In this document: in pieces, positions 9,730 to 19,540 of the stretch
Layout: the number at the start of each line of letters is the position of its first letter
Position numbering within the stretch: the stretch's first letter is position 1
The notes under the pieces: model-generated
Told to the model about the DNA's origin: nothing
The model's database searches: none
Seen by the model: only the letters and a program-made list of their open reading frames with translations
DNA from: a gamma proteobacterium symbiont of Bathyaustriella thionipta
GTDB lineage: Bacteria > Pseudomonadota > Gammaproteobacteria > GRL18
Length of the DNA: 37,853 nucleotides
Reading direction: 5' to 3'
Assembly: GCA_025656775.1 (NCBI GenBank)
Contig: JAHXHI010000273.1
Span: 1 to 37,853 of the forward strand
Made by a program: the position numbers and the translations under genes

Positions 9730-11697
9730 ATGAAGATATTATTTAAATCCCATTACATCCTTTTTATTGCGATTGGATTAATCACCACATTTATCTATTC
9801 ATTTGGTCTTTATGGCCCATTTCTATTTGATGATTATCCTAATATTATCAATAACACCCCATTACAGTTTTCTATTATAAATTCAAACACTTTATATGAG
9901 GCTGCTTTTTCATTAAAAATGGGGCCTATTGGCAGACCGATTAGTTATCTTAGCTTTGCTTTTAATCAATATATTTGTGGAATAAATAGTCCCTTTTGCT
10001 TTAAATTAATTAACCTGTTCCTGCATTTGCTTAATGCAATGTTATTTTTTTTACTTATCAAAAAAATAACAGCTTATTTTTTAGTTTCACAAACAAGCAG
10101 CCCCCTTGACATAAAAACGGGTAAAAGCATTCAGAGTAAATATCCCTTTTATATTGCTTTAGCTACATCAACTTTGTGGTTAGTACACCCCTTTAATCTG
10201 ACAACAGTTTTGTATGTTGTGCAGCGAATGAATGAATTAGCCACCCTGTTTACTTTGCTCACAATACTAACTTATATTCATATTCGCACCAATGAATTAA
10301 CATTTTCAGTACTAAAACAGTTGAGCCTGTTAACTTTAGGTTTCTTGTTCTTTTTTCTAGGACTTGCATCTAAAGAAAATACGATTCTAGGTATTTTTTA
10401 TATTTTTATTATAGAAATATTTTGTTTTAAATTTCAATTCCAGCGCTTTCATTTGCTGAAAAAGGCATACCCCTATCTGATATTGTTAGTTTGTTTGAGT
10501 TTTATTGTTATTTTATTTTATATGAGTCAGAACTATTCCTATCGTGATTTTTCACTGCAGGAACGTTTACTCACTGAAGCACGCGTACTCTGGTTTTATA
10601 TCCAGCTTATCCTTATTCCTGATATTAGCAAAATGGGTTTATTTCATGATGATTTTCTAATTTCAAGCTCGCTGTTTTCACCTTTAACCAGCTTTATCGG
10701 TGTTTTTGCTCTGATTTTACTTATTACATTTATCATTATCATAAGAAAAAAACAACCCGTTTTCAGCTTTGGGTTCAGCATTTTTCTATTATCCCACAGT
10801 CTCGAATCAACATCTTTACCCTTAGAGATAATTCATGAGCACCGAAATTATTTCGGTAGTCTATTTCTGATTTACATAATTTGTTACTATCTAATGACTT
10901 TAAATAAACTCAGTCATCAATTAAAATTGTCATTAATACTATTACTTTTTGCTACGTTATCATCTTTAACAATGATAAGAAGTTATATGTGGGGTAATGA
11001 AGAAAGGTTAGCAACATGGATGTACCAACATCACTCTGAATCAAGCAGAACACTTTTATCTGCTGGCAATATGTTACTTAAAAGCAACTCAATAAAAAAT
11101 ACTGAAACAAGCCTTGCTCTCTTTCAAAAAGGTCACCAATTAGCACCTGATAAACTGACGACCACCAATGCACTCATCTCTCAGCTCTATGCTTTAGAAA
11201 TACCAGTACCCGAAGAACTTATTGAGCAGCTAATGCTTAATGCACAACGTACCTTCTTAACACCTGAAGAAAGTGCTGCAGTTCATACACCTGAACTACT
11301 TTGCAACACTCACAAGATATGTCATTGGCCTGATGAAATCTATCTGAAATTCTTGTCCAATGTATTTTTAAACCCCAGTTTACGCAAAGGGCACAAATGT
11401 ACTATCTTTGCCAATATTGCAATCATTAAAAGTCGCAAAGATAACTATAAAGAAGCTCTTGAATTTTCAGGCAAAGCATTGGAATGTGATCCTGATAAGG
11501 CTCAATACCATTTAAACTATGCAAACTTATTAATTTATTTTAATAAAAAACAACAAGCACTTAATCATATTTTAATCGCAAAGGAATTAGATAAATCTGA
11601 AAAAAATCAATCACGAGTCAGACAGAACATGAGACTCATCATACCTGAACAAAAAATTGGTCATGAAAATGAGGCTATTAATGAAAAAGAAAAGTAA
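9730..11697 (+). CDS. Polytopic GT-C-like membrane protein with C-terminal TPRs; candidate pilin/glycan glycosyltransferase
   Basis: N-terminal LYGPFLFDDYPNI (acidic loop motif of TMTC/GT-C-like proteins), many TMs, EHRNYFGS motif, C-terminal TPR (NYKEALEFSGKALECDPDKAQYHLNYANLLIYF); next to pilA. Confidence 0.7.
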   Translation: MKILFKSHYILFIAIGLITTFIYSFGLYGPFLFDDYPNIINNTPLQFSIINSNTLYEAAFSLKMGPIGRPISYLSFAFNQYICGINSPFCFKLINLFLHLLNAMLFFLLIKKITAYFLVSQTSSPLDIKTGKSIQSKYPFYIALATSTLWLVHPFNLTTVLYVVQRMNELATLFTLLTILTYIHIRTNELTFSVLKQLSLLTLGFLFFFLGLASKENTILGIFYIFIIEIFCFKFQFQRFHLLKKAYPYLILLVCLSFIVILFYMSQNYSYRDFSLQERLLTEARVLWFYIQLILIPDISKMGLFHDDFLISSSLFSPLTSFIGVFALILLITFIIIIRKKQPVFSFGFSIFLLSHSLESTSLPLEIIHEHRNYFGSLFLIYIICYYLMTLNKLSHQLKLSLILLLFATLSSLTMIRSYMWGNEERLATWMYQHHSESSRTLLSAGNMLLKSNSIKNTETSLALFQKGHQLAPDKLTTTNALISQLYALEIPVPEELIEQLMLNAQRTFLTPEESAAVHTPELLCNTHKICHWPDEIYLKFLSNVFLNPSLRKGHKCTIFANIAIIKSRKDNYKEALEFSGKALECDPDKAQYHLNYANLLIYFNKKQQALNHILIAKELDKSEKNQSRVRQNMRLIIPEQKIGHENEAINEKEK

Positions 11698-12877
11698 AGT
11701 TCTTTTCATCACCTCTTCATTTCCAAAAAATAAAAATAATAATGACGGCTATTTTATCTATGAATTGGCAAATGAATTATCATCACAGTTTAATATCCAT
11801 ATTCTATGTCCGCATAGTCATAATTTAAAAAAAGATGAAAAAATAGATGATATTCAGGTTTTTCGTTTCCAATATTTCTTTAAAAAGTTTCAATCACTCA
11901 CTGCCTATAGCGGCATTTTAGAAGGTCTAAAAAAAAATCGTTTTAATTATCTGCTCATCCCATTTTTTTTCTTAAGTCAAATTATTACAACCATCAATCT
12001 GATAAGAAAAGAAAAATATGATCTGGTTCATATTCATTGGCTGATCCCTCAGGGAATATGCTATTTTTTAGCCAAACAATTTTTTCGAAACAGTCCGCCA
12101 TTTATTGTCACCTCTCATGGCAGTGATATTAACCAATTAAACCATACTTTTCTGATTAAATTAAAAAAACAGATCATCAAAGAAGCATTGCACTTTATTA
12201 CGGTAAGCCACTCACTTAAAAAAGCCTGTCAAATAAAATTGGGTATTAAAGAAACAAAAATTAAAACAATACCAACCGGTATTAATTCAAAAATCTTTAT
12301 CAATAAAAATCAATCCAGAAAAGATGATTTTCTTTTTGTCGGTCGTCTTATTGAAAGCAAGGGAATATTACTCTTACTGGAAAGTATGAAAAAATTAATT
12401 CGGGAGGGTCATACAACAAGGACACTATCGATTGTGGGTCATGGTCCTTTAATCGAACAAATAAATGAATTTATTCAGAAAAATAATTTAGCCCGTAATG
12501 TCTTCTTAATAGGTCATGTTAGACATAATGAAGTTGCTGATATCTATAACCAGCATAAAATTCTTATATCACCGGCATTAGTCCCCGAAGGTCTTGGCCT
12601 TACAACGATTGAAGCAATGGCTTGCGGCTGTATTCCAATAGTCACTGATATTCCTGCATTGAATGAAATCGTTATAAACAATTACAGCGGCTATACTTTC
12701 CCTGAAAATAATATGGACGCTTTAAGCCATATCATGCAGCACAGCATAGAAAATTATCTACAACTTGAGCATATCATTGTTAATGCTCAAGTTGAAGTGT
12801 CAAAGAAATACGCATGGAAATCAATCGCTGAAGAATATTCAAACCTTTACAGGAATGCAATTACTCCTCAAAATTAA
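11681..12877 (+). CDS. GT4-family glycosyltransferase
   Basis: GT-B features: VHIHWLIPQG, SHGSDIN, FVGRLIESKGILLLLES, PALVPEGLGLTTIEAMACGCIPIVTD; start trimmed to MKKKSKV. Confidence 0.9.
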   Translation: MKKKSKVLFITSSFPKNKNNNDGYFIYELANELSSQFNIHILCPHSHNLKKDEKIDDIQVFRFQYFFKKFQSLTAYSGILEGLKKNRFNYLLIPFFFLSQIITTINLIRKEKYDLVHIHWLIPQGICYFLAKQFFRNSPPFIVTSHGSDINQLNHTFLIKLKKQIIKEALHFITVSHSLKKACQIKLGIKETKIKTIPTGINSKIFINKNQSRKDDFLFVGRLIESKGILLLLESMKKLIREGHTTRTLSIVGHGPLIEQINEFIQKNNLARNVFLIGHVRHNEVADIYNQHKILISPALVPEGLGLTTIEAMACGCIPIVTDIPALNEIVINNYSGYTFPENNMDALSHIMQHSIENYLQLEHIIVNAQVEVSKKYAWKSIAEEYSNLYRNAITPQN

Positions 12878-12897
12878 AAACAAAACTATAAAAATAC

Positions 12898-13845
12898 TTA
12901 TTTTAAATCTCTATTATCTTCCATATCAAATAACATACCGAATAACAGGAATAACATTCCCATAATCAGCGAAAACGCGGCAAAAAGTGCACTGTTCCCT
13001 GCAATAGGTCCTTCGAATAGACGATAAGCGATAAGATAAATCCCCAGGCCCCCGCCAATTGCTAATAATATGTGGGCCATTACATAAAATAAAACCAAAG
13101 GATGAAAATCCCTGATAACGTATTTATGAAACATTCTATACCAGAACAATTTGTACAAAAGCCAGAATAGAGGCGGTATCATTCTAATCGGTTTAATACC
13201 TGATTTTTCACCAACACCATAAATCGGCTTAATCGTAACATCCTTTACTTTTAAATTATAAATATTTAACCTGACAAGTAAATCATTGGGCTGACCATAT
13301 CTTTTATACATTTTATCCCAGTTAATTAACGAAAGTGCATATTTTGAAATGGCGGTATAACCTGATTGTGAATCGGCAACTTTCCAGTAACCTGAAGATA
13401 TTTTTGTCATTAAGCTCAAAGCCGAATTGCCCAAATACCTGACTTTGGGGATCATATTCCAGGCATCACCCGTAAATAAGCGATTTCCTTTAGAGTAATC
13501 ATAACCTTCCTGTGTGATCGGCCTAATAATATCAGGCAATTCCGATGGGTCCATCTGTGCATCTCCAGCCATTACCACGGCAACATCATAGCCATCGTTT
13601 AATGCCTGCTTGTATCCTGTTGCAATCGCACCACCCACGCCTTGATTTTCATTATGCTTAAGTAGTTGAACCCGTTTGTCCTGTTCTGCGCAGGCGATAA
13701 TAACCGCTTCGGTGTTGTCGGTACTGACATCATCCACAACATACATAATATCAATATAATCAGGCATGGTTTCTATTACTTTTTTTATTAATATTTCCTC
13801 ATTAAAACAAGGAATAACGACTGCAATTTTTTGTTCATCAAACAT
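12898..13845 (-). CDS. GT2-family polyprenyl-phosphate glycosyltransferase (DPM1/ArnC-like)
   Basis: AVVIPCFNEE, VVDDVSTDNT, NQGVGGAIATGYKQA, VVMAGDAQMDPSELP, two C-terminal TMs. Confidence 0.92.
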   Translation of the reverse strand: MFDEQKIAVVIPCFNEEILIKKVIETMPDYIDIMYVVDDVSTDNTEAVIIACAEQDKRVQLLKHNENQGVGGAIATGYKQALNDGYDVAVVMAGDAQMDPSELPDIIRPITQEGYDYSKGNRLFTGDAWNMIPKVRYLGNSALSLMTKISSGYWKVADSQSGYTAISKYALSLINWDKMYKRYGQPNDLLVRLNIYNLKVKDVTIKPIYGVGEKSGIKPIRMIPPLFWLLYKLFWYRMFHKYVIRDFHPLVLFYVMAHILLAIGGGLGIYLIAYRLFEGPIAGNSALFAAFSLIMGMLFLLFGMLFDMEDNRDLK

Positions 13846-13850
13846 TTAAC

Positions 13851-14975
13851 TCACCTTGTGATGGAATCAGGTTTTGTTTTAAAAGATAAAACCTCATTAC
13901 CAATTTGTTCAACTCTAAAATCCCATGTATTAGAATCAAGTGACTTTAGTATATTAATTTTTTTCTCTTCAATCTGTTTCTTATTATTAGCAATTTTTAA
14001 TAATAAGTTATCCATTTCTTTAATATCATTAACCACCCACCCGACATCTAACTTAGTCACCATACTGGCAACTTTGGTACCGATATTGGTTATAAAAGGA
14101 ATGCCAAACTGAAGTGATTCATAAAACTTAAAGGGTACTGCAAAATTCCTATAAGGATTCTGTTCATAATACAATAGATGAATATCAGATTTTTTATAAA
14201 TTTCAGCTAAGTCTTCTGAATCTACATGGTATATAGATAAATTATCCATATTATCGAGCGAATAAGCACTTTTGTATTTTTCCCAGTCTTCTTTTCTACA
14301 ACACAAATTTAGATGCAGTTTATCACTATTTTTTACAACCTTAATGACAGGATTTATATTGTATAAAGCTGGACTGATATTACCAACATAGATTAATGAT
14401 ATAATATTTTTATCATTTTTTTTATGTTTATTAAGCTTAAACTGAATATTATCAGCGGCAGGAGGCAGCTCTGAAACATTCAGCTTATCGCCTGATAAAG
14501 GTAAAACTGATTTCATTTCAATTGAGGGTAAAAAAAGAATATCAAACATCGATTCAAACAATTTGAATTCAAGATAAAAAAGAAGTTTTAAAAATGGATA
14601 AATAAAAAATGGCACACTCTCTTTAAAATGCTCTTCAAGCCAATGAGCATCCCTATAGAAGTAACACAGTGGGATATTATTTTTTTTGCATTTCCAGAAA
14701 AACATATAATCGCTTAATAGATTGATTTTTCCTTCAAATAGATTTTGCAACAATAATGGCTTGTTAATCGATTCAATATAAACAAAATCAATATCATTTA
14801 TATCAAAATATTGATATACGGTTTCAAATGTTTCGTTTCGTTCTTTTCCCGTAACTTCTATAATATTATTTTTGCCGTACTTTTTTTTAAATGCTTCTAA
14901 TAACTTTACAGGCCTTATTCTACCAGGCTTATTATGTATCCCTTTAGTATCGTATGGGAAATAAAAAACAACCAT
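13851..14975 (-). CDS. Putative glycosyltransferase (GT-B-like)
   Basis: ISLIYVGNISPALYNINPVI and SDIHLLYYEQNPYRNFAVPFKFYESLQFGIPFITNIGT resemble the GT4 C-terminal acceptor/donor region. Confidence 0.65.
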   Translation of the reverse strand: MVVFYFPYDTKGIHNKPGRIRPVKLLEAFKKKYGKNNIIEVTGKERNETFETVYQYFDINDIDFVYIESINKPLLLQNLFEGKINLLSDYMFFWKCKKNNIPLCYFYRDAHWLEEHFKESVPFFIYPFLKLLFYLEFKLFESMFDILFLPSIEMKSVLPLSGDKLNVSELPPAADNIQFKLNKHKKNDKNIISLIYVGNISPALYNINPVIKVVKNSDKLHLNLCCRKEDWEKYKSAYSLDNMDNLSIYHVDSEDLAEIYKKSDIHLLYYEQNPYRNFAVPFKFYESLQFGIPFITNIGTKVASMVTKLDVGWVVNDIKEMDNLLLKIANNKKQIEEKKINILKSLDSNTWDFRVEQIGNEVLSFKTKPDSITR

Positions 14976-15166
14976 TTGATTTATTGTTACTCCGAGTTAA
15001 CTTTAGGCATAATAACAAAGTTGTTCAATTGATATTTCTCCCTTATAATTCAAATAAACAACTACTAACATGAGAATACTACAAACATTCTATAATTGTA
15101 ACATTAGTATTAATTATGATAAATACATTTAGTTTTACTCAAAACAGCTGAAGTTAAGATATTAAT

Positions 15167-16552
15167 ATGACAATTATTAATATCCATGTTCCTTCTCAAT
15201 GTCCCAAAGAACGCACATGGATCATGCAGACATTACTTGATGAATTTCTTGGTATTAATTTTAATATTATTAAAGAAATCAGGAATGATATAAAGTTTAC
15301 ATATGAGAATAAAGACTTATTAATTAATGATAGTTTCTTCCAAAAAGCAGATGCTCAATGGTTACACTCCTCGACTTTACCAGAACAACCTCTAACTGTC
15401 TGGAATCAGGAATCCATTTCCCTTAATATCAAGCTTATCAAGTCAGATCTACCTGTTATTTATGGTGTACCTGATTGTAAAATCCATAAAAATTCAATTG
15501 ACCTTGGTATTGATATTTTTGGCTCTGCATTTTTTATGTTATCACGCTATGAAGAAGTGATTAAAAACGACCATGATAAACATAATCGTTTTCCTTTAAC
15601 CGCTTCATTGGCCTATCAGGAAAATTTTCACGATAGGCCAATTATCAATGAGTACTTAGAAATCTTATGGGCTTGTATGAAATTTATATGGCCTGGATTA
15701 AAGCGTAAAAAGCGTGAATCCAGAACACTCATTAGTTGCGATGTGGATGTTCCTTATAGCCCTGCAATAAAAAGCATTCCAAAACTAATTCGTCAGTTAG
15801 GGGTTGATCTCCTGGTATATAAATCACTTTCTTTAGCTCTCAAACAAATTTTGAATTATTGGTTAGCTAAAAAGGGAGACTTCCGTTTTGATAGTAATTA
15901 TGTTTTTGACTGGATGATGGATTGCTGTGAATCCAACCACATTAAATGTGCTTTTTTTTTTATCAGCGACCATAGTGGAGGGAAAATTGATGGTTGCTAT
16001 CATTTAAATGAAACTATAATACGTAATATTCTAAACAAGGTACACAAAAGAGGTCATGAGATTGGTTTACATACCAGCTATGAAACTTACTTATCAAAAA
16101 AGCAAATTTCAAAAGAATTTAAAATACTTCAAAAGGTTTGTGCCGATGAAAATATATACCAGGAGAATTGGGGTGGGCGCCAGCATTTCTTGCGTTGGGA
16201 TGCATCAAAAACCTTCAATTACTGGAATGAAGCTGGTTTGACCTATGATTCCACATTATATTATGCTGAACAACCTGGATTTCGTAGTGGAATCTGTTAT
16301 GAATATCATACATATGACCTTCTTGAACGAAAAATGTTAAACCTTAGAGAACGTCCATTGATAGTTATGGAATGCTCAATTATCTACTCATATTATATGA
16401 ATTTAGGGTTTACTCAGGAAGCTTTAAATTATGTACTATATTTTAAAAACACATGTAGAGAATATAATGGAGATTTTACTTTGCTCTGGCATAATTCCCA
16501 GTTTGCTAAAAAACAAGCAAGAGATTTTTATAAAAAAATTTTAGAAGCATAA
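15167..16552 (+). CDS. Polysaccharide deacetylase (NodB-like) family protein
   Basis: LISCDVDVPY, KCAFFFISDHSGG, RGHEIGLHTSYETY, NYWNEAGLTYDSTL motifs. Confidence 0.85.
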   Translation: MTIINIHVPSQCPKERTWIMQTLLDEFLGINFNIIKEIRNDIKFTYENKDLLINDSFFQKADAQWLHSSTLPEQPLTVWNQESISLNIKLIKSDLPVIYGVPDCKIHKNSIDLGIDIFGSAFFMLSRYEEVIKNDHDKHNRFPLTASLAYQENFHDRPIINEYLEILWACMKFIWPGLKRKKRESRTLISCDVDVPYSPAIKSIPKLIRQLGVDLLVYKSLSLALKQILNYWLAKKGDFRFDSNYVFDWMMDCCESNHIKCAFFFISDHSGGKIDGCYHLNETIIRNILNKVHKRGHEIGLHTSYETYLSKKQISKEFKILQKVCADENIYQENWGGRQHFLRWDASKTFNYWNEAGLTYDSTLYYAEQPGFRSGICYEYHTYDLLERKMLNLRERPLIVMECSIIYSYYMNLGFTQEALNYVLYFKNTCREYNGDFTLLWHNSQFAKKQARDFYKKILEA

Positions 16553-16622
16553 ATAAAACTTATTTATCCTATCTGTTTCTTTAACATTATACATTGATAA
16601 CAGAACAACTTGAGGTGTTCCC

Positions 16623-17495
16623 TTATTTTTTCAGCTCATACCCCATCAATTCAGCAGTTTCACCAACATAGTTTTTTAGTTCATCAACTTCCGTTGAAGA
16701 CCATTGGTCAAATTCAGGAAATTTTCCGACACTTTGACGGTTATATTTTTTCGATAAAATTTTATTAATTTTTTTCTCTTCAGGATATTCAGCACCACAA
16801 AATTTAAAAACCTGCTCTAATATCTCTCTATTACCATTATAAATATCTTCAGCTTTCAGAAACAAATATTTATCTTCAGGCAATGAGGATGTATATTGAT
16901 AAATCCATTTGTTAGTTTCCGACCAGAGCCATGTGTTTTTTTCAAATTGTGACATTTCAGACCAATGTTCACTAACTACACAATCCTCTTTAGGTGTAAT
17001 CCTTGTGCTGTCAGCAGAATGACCAGCATACCAACCACGTCGCATTCCTGATCGAACTACATCAGCAGGATGTCTTACTAAGTGAATAAATTTAGCACCC
17101 GGTATCACTCGACTAATAGCTGGCGCCATAAATGTACTCTGAGGACTAGTTTCAGTATAACCAACTCCACTTGCCAGTGCTGATTCAAGCAAATCAGCGC
17201 GCAGGCTCATAAATGAATCATCCCATATCTTTTCACAATTTGTCATACCATTTTGAAATGAGCTTTTTGACATTTTATACAGCAATGGTCGTGGTTCATG
17301 AAATGATAAAAGATTCGGACATAAATCTAATAGTGCTGACAATGTTTCAGTGCCAACACGGCCAGTAGAAAGAACAAATATGCATGGATGTTTTTTATCA
17401 AATGATGACAATGTCTTTTGCCCCGAAAGCATTCTTGTTATTTTTCTCCAAATTTCTACTGGAGGACTTTTAATTATTTGCTGAATAATCGTCAT
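16623..17495 (-). CDS. Sulfotransferase-family protein
   Basis: 5'-PSB-like loop IFVLSTGRVGTETLSALL and later GAKFIHLVRHPADVVRSGMRRGW (3'-PB-like). Confidence 0.85.
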   Translation of the reverse strand: MTIIQQIIKSPPVEIWRKITRMLSGQKTLSSFDKKHPCIFVLSTGRVGTETLSALLDLCPNLLSFHEPRPLLYKMSKSSFQNGMTNCEKIWDDSFMSLRADLLESALASGVGYTETSPQSTFMAPAISRVIPGAKFIHLVRHPADVVRSGMRRGWYAGHSADSTRITPKEDCVVSEHWSEMSQFEKNTWLWSETNKWIYQYTSSLPEDKYLFLKAEDIYNGNREILEQVFKFCGAEYPEEKKINKILSKKYNRQSVGKFPEFDQWSSTEVDELKNYVGETAELMGYELKK

Positions 17496-17521
17496 AGTTA
17501 ATTATATTTATAAGCAACACA

Positions 17522-18136
17522 TTATCGAATCAGACTCACTATTTTAAGAGCTTCCTGGGCATTCATACCAGTAAAATCTTTCTCAAATAATTCACGATTT
17601 TTTTTCAGTTTATTTTTATCCCAATTCCACCAATCTATTCTACTAACAATATTAATTACTTCTTGATCAAACCTAAACTTAATTACTTTTGCTGGATTAC
17701 CTACTGCAATCGCATAGTCTGGTATAGATTTTGTCACAACACTACCAGCCCCAATTACGGCACCATTACCAATATGAACACCGCTTAACAATATTACCGA
17801 GTCTCCAATCCAAACACCATTGCCTATCACAACATTACCTTTTTTATATCCAGCGACTTTAGCTTTTGATTTTAAAATTGATTGCTGAAAGTTATCTTGC
17901 ATATTCAAGTAACCAATAAAGTGGTTGCTATCTCTTACAATCAACCTGCCTGCAATTGCACAACACGCCCCAACTTCACATGTCTGCAAATGTGACTTTA
18001 GATTTATTCGTGTGTATTTCCCAATTCTAACATCATCACTAACAAATGAACCAAAGGCTACATAAACACCCTTTGCACGCCATTTCAATATGATGTATGT
18101 ACTTTTTAAAGCTCTTAAAATATCCAACAATATCAT
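17522..18136 (-). CDS. Hexapeptide-repeat (LbetaH) acyltransferase
   Basis: GNGVWIGDSVILLSGVHIGNGAVIGAGSVVTKSIPDYAIAVGNPAKVIKFRF. Confidence 0.9.
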   Translation of the reverse strand: MILLDILRALKSTYIILKWRAKGVYVAFGSFVSDDVRIGKYTRINLKSHLQTCEVGACCAIAGRLIVRDSNHFIGYLNMQDNFQQSILKSKAKVAGYKKGNVVIGNGVWIGDSVILLSGVHIGNGAVIGAGSVVTKSIPDYAIAVGNPAKVIKFRFDQEVINIVSRIDWWNWDKNKLKKNRELFEKDFTGMNAQEALKIVSLIR

Positions 18137-18159
18137 TTGATTTCCAAAATGTTATTAAA

Positions 18160-19485
18160 TTAACCTCTATTCTTTAAAAAACCAGCCATAAATATTTTCC
18201 AGAAGCTTTTTAAACTAACATTAAGAAGAGTGCATATCCACAAAAAATGTCCTATATATAATAGAGCACTTACTAACGTAAAAGACGCAACTGTTGCAGT
18301 TGCTCCAAATTCCAGAAAGCCAGCCACCATAAAAACACTCACTCGAAATATTAAAAAAACAAGTTGGCTTACAAACAAACCAGCTTGCTTTTCCAGAATA
18401 GTAACAACTTGACTTATACTTGAGACACATACCTGTAATATCAACCAAGGTACCATTAACTGCGCATATACACCTGCACTTCGCCAATTCTCTCCAAATA
18501 TGTACATAAAAATCTCTGGCGCGAAATATCCTATAATAATAAGAGGAACAACTAATAAACGAAACAATTTACTAAAAGTATTGACAACTAAATGTTCAAG
18601 CTCTTCAGTATATTTCAATTTTGCTGCTTTTGCATGAAACACTTGACCAACAGCATTACTTATTAGATTTAGTGGCACCTGTATGAACCGCTGAGCAAGC
18701 AAGTATGCACCAGCTACTTCTGTAGAAAATAAGACAGCAAACAACATTAATGGCAACATAGTGCTAGCAGAATTAGCCAATGCTGCCCATGTTGTATATT
18801 GAGGAAACCTACGATACCTCCATGTAAAATAGATAAAACGTCGCCAACAAATTCGCGACTTCAATTTAACAATATCATGGTAAGCACCTAAAATTAAAGC
18901 GAATAATCCTGAACTTTGACCGATAATGTGACCAACAATGAGTCCAAGAGGACCAAAAGAAGTAAACCCTAGCCCCATTTGAGCTATTGCCGTACCAACC
19001 CCTTGTTGAATTTTAGTACGGGCAATACAGTTAAAGTTGGACCGTCGTATCGCCCAATAATTAAAAACCTGATAAAGCCCTGTTAGACCTACTCCTAATG
19101 GTAATAACCAAAGATATGGCTCAACAGATGGAGTTCTAACCCATAAAGGGATCTGTTTACCAAAAAACATAATAAAGAACGATATTAATATCATACTAGA
19201 CAACACACATATTACAGCTGTTACAGCAATATTGGCCGCGCCACTGTCAGTACGCACCAAAGGAATTGCCAGCTCATAACGAAATCCAGAAACTGGTCCC
19301 ATAATACCAAGGATACTCGCAAATACAGCCAGTACTCCAAATTCTTCCGGAGTGTATAGCCTGGTTAACAGGGGTAAAATTAAAAAAACTGCTAACTGCC
19401 CTATAGCTGCCCCTGAAATCAAGGCTGATACATGGCGAATGGAACTCCCTTCTGGTAAGTAGCGATTAATAAATTCTTTAACCAT
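18160..19485 (-). CDS. Polysaccharide/oligosaccharide flippase (Wzx-like)
   Basis: Polytopic protein beginning VSALISGAAIGQLAVFLILPLLTRLYTPEEFGVLAVFASI. Confidence 0.9.
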   Translation of the reverse strand: MVKEFINRYLPEGSSIRHVSALISGAAIGQLAVFLILPLLTRLYTPEEFGVLAVFASILGIMGPVSGFRYELAIPLVRTDSGAANIAVTAVICVLSSMILISFFIMFFGKQIPLWVRTPSVEPYLWLLPLGVGLTGLYQVFNYWAIRRSNFNCIARTKIQQGVGTAIAQMGLGFTSFGPLGLIVGHIIGQSSGLFALILGAYHDIVKLKSRICWRRFIYFTWRYRRFPQYTTWAALANSASTMLPLMLFAVLFSTEVAGAYLLAQRFIQVPLNLISNAVGQVFHAKAAKLKYTEELEHLVVNTFSKLFRLLVVPLIIIGYFAPEIFMYIFGENWRSAGVYAQLMVPWLILQVCVSSISQVVTILEKQAGLFVSQLVFLIFRVSVFMVAGFLEFGATATVASFTLVSALLYIGHFLWICTLLNVSLKSFWKIFMAGFLKNRG

Positions 19486-19540
19486 TTTATTTTTGCATCT
19501 GCCTACTAAATAAAAATATGCTAATGACTTTTAGCAATCA

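Noticed and set aside
18221-18487. 88-aa alternate-frame ORF inside the flippase gene
   Set aside because: Embedded in the Wzx-like coding sequence; no family signal.
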